A stretch of 64,000 nucleotides of DNA, taken from Granulosicoccus antarcticus IMCC3135 (GTDB lineage: Bacteria > Pseudomonadota > Gammaproteobacteria > Granulosicoccales > Granulosicoccaceae). Location of the stretch: the NCBI RefSeq assembly GCF_002215215.1, contig NZ_CP018632.1, positions 3,096,501 to 3,160,500 of the forward strand, written 5' to 3'. This document shows positions 1 to 7,193 of this stretch, one piece after another (positions within the stretch are counted from its first letter, which is position 1; each line of letters starts with the position of its first letter). The notes under the pieces are model-generated. The model did no database searches. It was given only the letters and a program-made list of their open reading frames with translations, and was not told where the DNA came from. Both the position numbers and the translations under genes were made by a program.

Positions 1-95
1 ACCGGTTATCAATAGACGACTGCGAGAGGAGGGTGATGGCATGCTGCTTATCCGGTAAGGGCCTGAAGAGCGATTTTACCTCAACGTGCGGAAAG

Positions 96-115
96 CTCCG
101 TCCTTCAGGGCGGGG
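96..115 (+). other. GC-rich stem-loop before intron fragment
   Basis: Eight base pairs form a stem around a TTCA loop (104-107). The hairpin ends about eight bases before the first base of the group II intron-like sequence. Group IIC introns are known to insert just downstream of such stem-loops, and the right ends of IS200/IS605 elements also carry a very similar hairpin. The sequence does not decide between an intron target and an IS605 end remnant. Confidence 0.4.
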
Positions 116-123
116 ATGGATAG

Positions 124-400
124 GTGCGCCCGGCATGGGTGCAATCTTGGAGGTGAAAGTCCTGCCGGAAGCTGACCATAGCGAGCGAAGTAAAGCACAA
201 CTGTGCGAGGGTGACCAAGCGCGGGGAGAAAAAGGTGATGCGTGCAGCGCTTGCTGTGGCTGGGTGATAGGTGGTTGACCGCGAGTAGTCAGCTCTCGGG
301 GTCTGCCGTGGAGCTGATGGCAGAATTCGAGTCCGCTTCGGTCTGAGTAAGGGCGTTGTGGGGAGGGACGTCCTTGAGATTCGAGTGTGGGTAATTTGTA
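124..400 (+). ncRNA. Group II intron, 5' fragment
   Basis: The stretch begins GTGCGCCCGGCATGGGTGCA and continues with a GAGGTGAAAGTCCT block, the typical 5' end and early domain I of bacterial group II introns. No reverse transcriptase frame and no domain V/VI hairpin follow: from about 400 the sequence is unrelated and leads into the minus-strand GIY-YIG gene. I infer a truncated, non-mobile remnant; its right boundary is approximate. Confidence 0.5.
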
Positions 401-499
401 GGCTAGCTTTTGGCCAATCGTTGGCTGAAACTCCGGATCAATTGGCCGAGTCTCGATGAGCCTCGACTAGTCTGGCGGGTTCCAAGTTCGGACGGTTTG

Positions 500-1738
500 T
501 TAACCAAGAAGCCTGTCTGCCAAGTCCATGCAATGATAGCGCCTGTTATTACAAAGACCCTTTTTTATCAGGCGCAGATTGAACAAACGAATCGCGGTAA
601 GAACGGTTGGGTCTTTCAGTAGTTGGCAAGCTGCTTCATATCCCTGGACCTCCAGGTGAACCTGGTCAGAGCCCCCTGTTTCATATAGATAATTGCCCAT
701 TTGCAAGCTCCGGTGCTTTCTCTTCAGCGAGTCAAGTGACTTTCCGTGTTCAAGTTCCAGAGGCGAGCGAGCCAGGTGAAAACTAAACCACAAGACATTA
801 TCCTCATTGATCACCGTCAAGACTTCTTGCCAATAAACATTGATTCTTGAGTAAACGGTGACGTGCTTAGTGCTATATGTGGGTAGGCAGGAGCAGCTCC
901 AGAATGAGTATTCACTTTCTATCGGAACAGGCAAGCCCAGCTGCACATATCGTCGCAAGAATTCGGTTGACTCTTCTGCATAAGGCTTGGAGGCGAGTGT
1001 CTTGAATCTCTTCTGGTATTTCTGACGAAGAGTTTCGTCTTGGATTCTTGTACCTGTTAGCAGAGGGGCGTCATGTGTCTGAACCCATTCATCCTGTTCA
1101 GCTAATGGCATCACCAAATCAAAATCTGACACGCCTTTGGGAATGCTGGTCAGGGCAATGTTTCGCAATGTGAAGTCTTGGTCTTCCAGGCCACTGATGA
1201 CTGCCTTCTCTTCAGCGCTGAGTCTTGATTTTGGTACACGCTTGAAGCTGATATGACTGATGTCATTATGAATTATGCGATGTTGTACATAGCGTCGGGT
1301 GACATCTGTCGACTTGCCTGCATAAACTTCACCGTTGAGAAATCTCAGTACGTATATTCCGCATCGATTCTTTTTTCCGTAAATACCAGCTATCGATGCT
1401 CGTCCTTCAACATGACGGGCTCTGGGAAAGTAATAGCGTTCCTTCAGAAACGATTCCAGCTCCTGCATGAGTGGGTGTTCCGGTTGTCCATGAATCGGAG
1501 GGTGTGTACTTCTGGCTATTTTGAAAGCATACTCGCCTTTTGAGCAGTCGGATGCGTAAACCCGTCCCGCCAGTTGAGGTTTGTCCACAAGGACATTGTG
1601 ATACGGATGCGGCCAGATGTGTTCCCGATTCCAGTAATCGGACTTGTTTTGATCGCTTCCGGATGCTGGGTGGTTCTTATCAACGGGTGCTTGGTGTACA
1701 CCAGTTGTGTCATGTTGTTCATTGTTTGGGCAGCGCAA
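500..1738 (-). CDS. GIY-YIG nuclease domain protein
   Basis: The 412-aa product has a GIY-YIG nuclease core: GIY at residues 127-129 and a YAG variant of the second motif at 139-141, followed by arginines at 148-149. The region before it (about 40-110) and the long C-terminal half match nothing I recognise. GIY-YIG enzymes cut DNA with a single metal ion. In restriction and mobile elements they often supply the cleavage activity. The gene is transcribed away from the plus-strand membrane cassette that begins about 500 bp beyond its start, so it may belong to the same island without sharing the operon. I took the first ATG; the N-terminal 40 residues are low in recognisable structure, so a later start is possible. 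An endonuclease role in defence is inference. Confidence 0.65.
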   Translation of the reverse strand: MRCPNNEQHDTTGVHQAPVDKNHPASGSDQNKSDYWNREHIWPHPYHNVLVDKPQLAGRVYASDCSKGEYAFKIARSTHPPIHGQPEHPLMQELESFLKERYYFPRARHVEGRASIAGIYGKKNRCGIYVLRFLNGEVYAGKSTDVTRRYVQHRIIHNDISHISFKRVPKSRLSAEEKAVISGLEDQDFTLRNIALTSIPKGVSDFDLVMPLAEQDEWVQTHDAPLLTGTRIQDETLRQKYQKRFKTLASKPYAEESTEFLRRYVQLGLPVPIESEYSFWSCSCLPTYSTKHVTVYSRINVYWQEVLTVINEDNVLWFSFHLARSPLELEHGKSLDSLKRKHRSLQMGNYLYETGGSDQVHLEVQGYEAACQLLKDPTVLTAIRLFNLRLIKKGLCNNRRYHCMDLADRLLG

Positions 1739-2241
1739 GAAATGATGTCCCAGGAATGGCCGTTTTTGATTGTTCGATTACCAGCAATTTGCTCATGATG
1801 TTTTGCCTGCAGTTTCGGCCGTTCGGCTATCGAGTTGTCCAACGAGTGCTTGACGCAGCCTTGCAGCAGCCTTCGACATACAAAAGTGGCAGCTATCAGC
1901 AGTAGAGCGAACTCTATTTCTACATAAATTATCCGCAAGGAATTCGTCGCTCAAAATTTCGTGTGGCAATGAGTCCATCGTCCATCGTAGTGCGTTATAT
2001 TAGATGGTTCTGCTAGACCAGTAGACCTTGGGAATAATACCAACGCTGTTGATTGCCCGGCTTTAGGTACTTGTAATATGAGCATGATCTGGTGGAAAAT
2101 CACTGGTTCTGTATGACCTGGTCTGGTGAGTTTGAAGTTGGCTTGCCTCTGAATCAAGGTAGTCTGCAGTTCTAAGCGTAACCGCTCCCAGGCAGCTGGG
2201 GTGGTTTTAAGGAATCGTTCACCAAAGGATGGAAGGGCACT
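1739..2241. other. Intergenic region before the membrane-helicase cassette
   Basis: About 500 bases between the divergent GIY-YIG gene and the cassette. Short frames on both strands show no recognisable protein. It should hold promoters for both directions; the only candidate I can point to is listed separately. Confidence 0.4.
2049..2077 (+). promoter_or_regulatory. Possible sigma70-type promoter
   Basis: TTGATT (2049-2054) and TGTAAT (2072-2077) are separated by 17 bases, resembling -35 and -10 boxes. They lie about 165 bases before the first cassette gene. This is pattern matching only. Confidence 0.25.
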
Positions 2242-3663
2242 TTGCTAGGTACAATCAAAAAACTATGGAAACGGATTTTTCCCCCGCTTGGTGTGTCACA
2301 TGGTTCCGCTCCTTTTCCAGATATCGATAAAGATAGTCTCAGGCGTGAGTTGGAAGTCGTTGAGAAAGCAAAGGAGGAGGGGGTCAAGAACCTTCCTGAC
2401 AGCCACAGTGTCAGAGCTGCAAGCTACGAACAGACTATTGTCCAGGGTATCAGTAAGATTGCCAGCGACACCAGCCAGAAACTGACAGCGGTTTTGAAAT
2501 CACATGCGCAAACTGCCCAGCTAACCCCCGTACAGTTTGATCGAATAGCATTGAAGAATGCGGTTGTATCATACAAGACGGATGTCGAGGGGATTTTGGT
2601 CGGAGCTACTCCAGAAATTAATGCGAGTATGAGGCGCCTTGCTCAGCGTGAAACAGAGCTGAGTCGCTTCAGGAAGACACATGGTTTGCGACGACATGCC
2701 GAATATCCGGATAGCTCTCTGTTAACCTGGGCTGTTCTCGCAGCCATCATGGTGCTGGAATCCTTATTGAACGGTTATTTCTTTGCTCAAGGCTCCGCAA
2801 GTGGAATGCTTGGCGGCTTTGGACAGGCAGCAATGATCTCATTGGTTAATGTCTTATTGGCTGCAGCTGTTGCACTGCTGCCAGCACGACTTATACCGCA
2901 CAAAAATATTATTCTGAAGTTGGTAGGTGTGTTGGTTACTGCTGCATATTTCGTTGTGCTCGTAGTCGTACTTCTATTTCTGACCCAGTATCGTGATGCC
3001 TTCACCGCCGATCCTGACAAAGCGCTTCAGGTTGCTTTTCAGAATATTGAGGCTGGCAACTGGAAGCCAAGTGATATCAACTCCTATCTCTTCTTTGCGT
3101 TGACACTCTTGTTTGCTATCGGTGCTTTTGTGAAGGTTTTGTATTCAGATGACAGATATCTGGGATATGGCCGGATGACACGCAAAGTTGTGGCAGCCGA
3201 AGAACTGATCGCGGGCTATCAAGATGATCTTTCCAGTGCTATTCAACGAGAGAAGGATCTATGCCGTGAAAAAATTGAAGAGTTTGGTGAGAAAATCGAA
3301 TTCAACGTCAATAGCATTCATGATGCTGTGAAATCCCATAATAGGTTGTTATCACATTGGGAAAATTTCGGACAACATCTGGTTGCTTGCCATGATGCGC
3401 TTGTTGCCGACTATCGAATCGCTAACCGCAACGCTCGTAGTGATACTCCGCCAGATTGGTTCAAGGAAATCACACCTTTCGATATGGCTGCTTATCAACC
3501 GCAAGTTCAGGAATGCAGTTTGCCAGACGGGTTGCCAGAACACTTAGAGGAATACAAAGACTTTGAGGCTCGAGCGATTGAAGTTCTTAGTAAGACTCAT
3601 AACAATATGATTGAAGAAATGCATGCTCTTTTGTCACTTGATAATTATGGGAAAGTGTCATGA
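2242..3663 (+). CDS. Four-TM coiled-coil membrane protein of defence cassette
   Basis: First gene of the cassette, 473 aa, starting at TTG with GGAAGGG four bases upstream. The N-terminal 150 residues are polar and helical. Four hydrophobic segments follow at about 160-182, 194-216, 223-248 and 281-300, then a charged helical C-terminal region of about 170 residues. I recognise no family. The layout suggests an inner-membrane protein with two cytoplasmic helical domains around a four-helix core. The stop overlaps the start of the next gene (ATGA at 3660-3663), implying translational coupling and a shared complex. Its place ahead of a MotA/ExbB-like and MotB-like pair suggests an accessory subunit of that channel, which is inference. 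Confidence 0.75.
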   Translation: MLGTIKKLWKRIFPPLGVSHGSAPFPDIDKDSLRRELEVVEKAKEEGVKNLPDSHSVRAASYEQTIVQGISKIASDTSQKLTAVLKSHAQTAQLTPVQFDRIALKNAVVSYKTDVEGILVGATPEINASMRRLAQRETELSRFRKTHGLRRHAEYPDSSLLTWAVLAAIMVLESLLNGYFFAQGSASGMLGGFGQAAMISLVNVLLAAAVALLPARLIPHKNIILKLVGVLVTAAYFVVLVVVLLFLTQYRDAFTADPDKALQVAFQNIEAGNWKPSDINSYLFFALTLLFAIGAFVKVLYSDDRYLGYGRMTRKVVAAEELIAGYQDDLSSAIQREKDLCREKIEEFGEKIEFNVNSIHDAVKSHNRLLSHWENFGQHLVACHDALVADYRIANRNARSDTPPDWFKEITPFDMAAYQPQVQECSLPDGLPEHLEEYKDFEARAIEVLSKTHNNMIEEMHALLSLDNYGKVS

Positions 3664-4475
3664 GCGTACTGAGAAAAAAGTCCAAGGCTAAGAATGATCG
3701 TTTAGGTGTCTGGATCTTTGCAGTACTGGGAGTTGTTGGCTCAGCAGTAGCGGCTTTTCTTTGGTGGAATACTCAGAGCCAGGTCAAGTACGATGATGCT
3801 ACGGGTTGCCCAGCTACCGGGCCTTCCGCAAAAATGGTATTTCTGATTGATACCAGTGACCAGATCAGTCCGTTACAGCGACTTGATCTACGAAAACAGA
3901 TTGACAAGTACATTGAATCCGCGCCGACTTACGCCAAAATAGTTATCTATAGTCTGGTGCCGGACGAAGAGACCCATGTTGAAAAGGTATTTGATAGCTG
4001 TAAGCCGCGTGATGGAACCGCTGCGAACGCTCTGACCGAAAACGAGCGAATTCTCAAAAATGGGTGGCGTGAGAAATTTGCAGAGCCAATTAAAATCATT
4101 CTCAGTGACGCATTGGTGACGAAAAATTCTGATGAATCACCAATACTGGAAGCGCTTCAATACGTTTCAGTTGCTCAGATGGATGATTCTGATCTGGCTG
4201 GAGACGTTCAGCTAATCATTGGCTCTGATATGTTGCAAAACATGCCAGAGTACAGTCACTACCGTGATTCGCAAGATTTCAGCTTCTATGTCGAGCTTCC
4301 TTATAGTCAAAAGACAGCTCTTTCTTTACCGCCAATAGACGTCAAGCTGCTCTACATTGCCCGTACAGGCTACGAAACTGTGCAAAGCAGGAAACATGTG
4401 CTCTTCTGGGAGCAGTACTTTGCAAATGCCGGGGCGATGATCGACTCGGTAAAGATACTCCCAGCTGGCGGATAA
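3660..4475 (+). CDS. Membrane-anchored vWA-like protein of defence cassette
   Basis: A 271-aa protein with one N-terminal transmembrane segment at about 15-36 and a soluble domain of about 200 residues. The domain opens with a hydrophobic strand ending in D64-T-S66, like the first MIDAS strand of von Willebrand A domains. The rest of the DxSxS motif reads DTSDQ, so metal binding is uncertain. Later alternating strands (around KIVIYSLV and DVQLIIGSD) fit an alpha/beta Rossmann-like fold. The start overlaps the preceding stop by four bases and the next gene begins one base after this stop, so the three genes are tightly coupled. vWA domains usually mediate protein-protein contacts, here perhaps with the channel proteins. 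The family call is moderate. Confidence 0.7.
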   Translation: MSVLRKKSKAKNDRLGVWIFAVLGVVGSAVAAFLWWNTQSQVKYDDATGCPATGPSAKMVFLIDTSDQISPLQRLDLRKQIDKYIESAPTYAKIVIYSLVPDEETHVEKVFDSCKPRDGTAANALTENERILKNGWREKFAEPIKIILSDALVTKNSDESPILEALQYVSVAQMDDSDLAGDVQLIIGSDMLQNMPEYSHYRDSQDFSFYVELPYSQKTALSLPPIDVKLLYIARTGYETVQSRKHVLFWEQYFANAGAMIDSVKILPAGG

Positions 4476-4476
4476 C

Positions 4477-5676
4477 ATGGCAGATAGCTCGAGAAAGAAA
4501 GCTGTGAGGAGTGATATGGAAGACGCAAGGTCAATGGATCTGGCCAGAATCTTCCTCACGATATTTATACTCGGCTCACTTGTTGTTGCAGCCCCACTGC
4601 TCTTCCCATCCTTTGGTGTAAATCCATTGCTGAAGACTCTGGGTACGGTTATACCGATTGTTTTGATGGTCATTTTCATGAGAATCGGCAGGCACCGTGT
4701 GGAGGAGCAAGGATCTGTTGAAATAGAGCAGGTGGCTGATAGCTTGTACTTCATGGGCTTTATGTTCACGCTCGTTGCACTGCTGGTAGCGTTGCGTCAG
4801 ATCAGTTTTCCAGTTGACATGAGTGCAATCACATCTCGTTTTGGTATTGCCATGATCACCACGTTGGTTGGTTTACTGTTAAAGGTACTGTTGACTCAGT
4901 TCAAGCAGGTAGGCGGTGTTTCGCAGCGCCAGGCGCAAAACGATTTGCTTCGAGCCACAATACGTTTCACCAGAGCGCTGGACAGGAGTTCGGCTAATGT
5001 TGAAAAAACTGTCAACGACGCTGCTGCCAAAATGTTGGCTTTGGCGGAAGCCTCAATAACGGATATGACCGACTATGCGAAGAGTGCACAGGAGTCTGTA
5101 GCTGTTCAGGGAAAGTCTGCACTAAAACAAATGTCTGCACAAAGCAAGTCAGATATAGAAATGCTGGCAGCCTATTCCAAGTCGAACATTGAGGGAATAG
5201 TGGGTCAAGGGAAGGCAGGTATCGAGATGATGTCACGTCATAGTAAGGAGGCACAGATTCAAATGCTGGGTGATTCAGAGGCGGCATCAAAGGCTTTAGC
5301 GGAGGTTTCCAAGTCTAGTTCAGTTGCGAACAGTGAGTATATCACCCGGTTGAATATGCACTTGAGTGGTTTGCAGGGTGTGGTAGAAAAAACGAGTGAA
5401 CGCTTTGATGATTTAAGTAGCACTGTTGATGGTTCAATTCAGAAGCACAGTTTAGCTCTCGAACCGCTTGAGCGATTTGGGAGCTTTTTGGCAGGCAATA
5501 ACGATCTATTGTCAGACTTCCAGGGCACGTTGACGAGTGTTGTTGCTACAGGGAGTTTTCTCAACGAGAGTGTTGAGCGTTTGGAGGGTGCGGTTACTCA
5601 GTTACAAGGAAGTTTGAGTAATGCAGCGAGAGTTAACTCCTATATTCATCTTGGAGATGACGCAGATCAGTCATGA
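4477..5676 (+). CDS. MotA/ExbB/ZorA-like channel protein
   Basis: This 399-aa protein has four hydrophobic segments, at about 23-43, 51-70, 88-108 and 118-140. The last two match the MotA/TolQ/ExbB signature: a FMGFMFTLVALLVALR helix and a FGIAMITTLVGLL helix, which line the proton path in that superfamily. From residue 150 to the end runs a long helical tail with repeated K-S/x-I-E-M-type heptads. Long cytoplasmic tails are characteristic of ZorA in Zorya anti-phage systems, where the motor spans the inner membrane and a tail projects inward. Together with the next gene it should form an ion-driven stator-like complex. Overall identity to true ZorA could not be tested here, so ZorA-like is a structural inference. 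Confidence 0.75.
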   Translation: MADSSRKKAVRSDMEDARSMDLARIFLTIFILGSLVVAAPLLFPSFGVNPLLKTLGTVIPIVLMVIFMRIGRHRVEEQGSVEIEQVADSLYFMGFMFTLVALLVALRQISFPVDMSAITSRFGIAMITTLVGLLLKVLLTQFKQVGGVSQRQAQNDLLRATIRFTRALDRSSANVEKTVNDAAAKMLALAEASITDMTDYAKSAQESVAVQGKSALKQMSAQSKSDIEMLAAYSKSNIEGIVGQGKAGIEMMSRHSKEAQIQMLGDSEAASKALAEVSKSSSVANSEYITRLNMHLSGLQGVVEKTSERFDDLSSTVDGSIQKHSLALEPLERFGSFLAGNNDLLSDFQGTLTSVVATGSFLNESVERLEGAVTQLQGSLSNAARVNSYIHLGDDADQS

Positions 5677-5730
5677 TTTCAAGCTGTTGCAAAAAGACTC
5701 GAGGTAGATTCGTCGCAACCTGGAAAGATA

Positions 5731-5844
5731 ATGGGTATGGCCATTGTATTGCGCATTAATGGCATATTCGCTGAGATGAATATGTCAATACAACTAGATA
5801 GTACTGTCTCTGTTAACATGTTTGAGCTGCCACCACATGATTGA
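5731..5844 (+). CDS. Possible small ORF before the MotB-like gene
   Basis: A 37-aa frame begins at ATG with GGAAAG just upstream. Its stop overlaps the ATG at 5837, the preferred start of the next gene. It fills most of the 160-base gap between the channel gene and its partner. No homology is recognised; it may be a translational-coupling leader or chance. Confidence 0.2.
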   Translation: MGMAIVLRINGIFAEMNMSIQLDSTVSVNMFELPPHD

Positions 5845-6766
5845 TGCAGCAGAGCGGCGTTCATTTCTGTTTGGCATAACACTGACGGAAATTTTGGTTC
5901 TCTTTGTTTTTTTGCTTGCATTGTTGATTGGAGGCAATATGGAAAATAGACAAGCCGAAGCCTCAGCTAGGAAAAATTTGCCTGAGAAAGTCTTTGATCT
6001 GCAGGAAGAGCTGGTTGGTACACGCCAGAGAATGTTCGATACTGGCGAGCAAATGACGTTGCTGAAAAGTCAGTATCAGCAGATTGTAGATGAGAATGCG
6101 GCTCTCAAGGATATGGTCAAATCAGAGTCAGCTATACAGAAAAACCCTGAGCATGAGGCAGTGTTATCGGCTTTGACCCCACTGTTGAATCCAGAAACTG
6201 TCGAATTCTTGAAGGAGGTGACGGATACACTGAGGCAAGATTTGGGCGTGGAGTCTCTTGCAGAAAAGACTGATCTCTTGTCGGATTTACTGGACGCTAG
6301 TAAATCGAAAGTAGAAGCATGTACGGGTCTACTGTCTGAGGATAATCAGAATTTTGGTGAGTTTGAGATGGATATTCAGGAATGTACTGGAAGACTTCGG
6401 TATTTTGAAAGAACGTATGCTGAAGGTATTAGCGATGTTCCTCCACCTTGCTGGATATCCGTGAGTGGTAGATCTGAGAGTCTATTCTTTGTGAATATTG
6501 ACACAGAGGGGTTTGAGGTAGGCAAAGCCTGGGCGCCAGGTCGTCAAGAGGATGCTGCACAGGTCGTGGGCGCTTTGCCGATGATCGGGAAAAAGCTCGA
6601 TTCCCAGCAATTCCTTGCAGCCACAGAAGGTTTGTTTGAGCAGTCTCGGCAGCTAAAGTGCCGGCACGTAGTTGACGTGTATGACAAGATTGATAAGGAC
6701 AAAGAGTTATACAAGGCTCGAATGAAGATCATTGAGGCGAGGTTTTATAAGAACCTGCGAGGCTAA
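5837..6766 (+). CDS. MotB/ExbD/ZorB-like membrane protein
   Basis: I prefer the ATG at 5837 (309 aa); a TTG at 5822 is the alternative. A short basic N-terminus is followed by one transmembrane helix at about 10-35, then a coiled coil (about 45-105) and an extracytoplasmic C-terminal domain with a conserved-looking PPCW and CRHVVDVYD. One TM helix near the N-terminus followed by a periplasmic domain is the layout of MotB, ExbD and ZorB, the stator partner of MotA-like proteins. In those families an aspartate in the helix carries protons. Here the only acidic residue in the helix is Glu18, within LTEILVLF. I see no clear OmpA-type peptidoglycan motif, so the C-terminal domain may differ from canonical ZorB. 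Confidence 0.7.
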   Translation: MIDAAERRSFLFGITLTEILVLFVFLLALLIGGNMENRQAEASARKNLPEKVFDLQEELVGTRQRMFDTGEQMTLLKSQYQQIVDENAALKDMVKSESAIQKNPEHEAVLSALTPLLNPETVEFLKEVTDTLRQDLGVESLAEKTDLLSDLLDASKSKVEACTGLLSEDNQNFGEFEMDIQECTGRLRYFERTYAEGISDVPPPCWISVSGRSESLFFVNIDTEGFEVGKAWAPGRQEDAAQVVGALPMIGKKLDSQQFLAATEGLFEQSRQLKCRHVVDVYDKIDKDKELYKARMKIIEARFYKNLRG

Positions 6767-6965
6767 AATGGCAGGGCTTTGACTTGTTATTTGGCCGAAA
6801 TGTAGTAAAGCCAAATGCTCGTTGACGATCAATGGGTGACTTGTTTATGAAAACACGAGTCAAGGCATGGCCATGAACTATTCGACAGTGAGAGAGTGCA
6901 AGGTTAAACTCGGTTCTGTGAAATCACGAAGCTCCTGCAATGAGGCATGAGTCCTGAGAGCAAGT

Positions 6966-7193
6966 ATGAAGATGGGTATGGATATGGAACTGGTTATTAT
7001 CAAGCGAATAATTGACGTGCTTGATGGAGTCTTTGAAATCGTACCTAGACCTTCAATTTGCAAATACGTTACTAGATACTTTGCGCATAGTCTTTGGCTT
7101 CATATTTTGAACAACGCCCAGGAGCTAACAGACTCGTTGCCGGTCTCAACTCGAAGAACCGAGTCCATTCAGAATGTTGGAGTTCTGCAATGA
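6966..7193 (+). CDS. Possible small protein coupled to helicase gene
   Basis: A 75-aa frame (MKMGMDMELV start) with GAGAG a few bases before the ATG. It ends in a TGA overlapping the ATG at 7190 that I choose for the helicase (ATGA junction), the same coupling seen between other genes of the cassette. I recognise no domain. It lies in the only large gap of the cassette (6767-7189); the sequence before it (6767-6965) shows nothing clear. The alternative is that this region only carries an internal promoter. Confidence 0.3.
   Translation: MKMGMDMELVIIKRIIDVLDGVFEIVPRPSICKYVTRYFAHSLWLHILNNAQELTDSLPVSTRRTESIQNVGVLQ

Noticed and set aside
33-278. 81-codon frame over the group II intron start
   Set aside because: It covers conserved intron RNA sequence and has no protein features.
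1516-1938. 140-codon minus frame with an N-terminal hydrophobic stretch
   Set aside because: It overlaps the GIY-YIG gene in another frame and resembles no protein; possible but unsupported.
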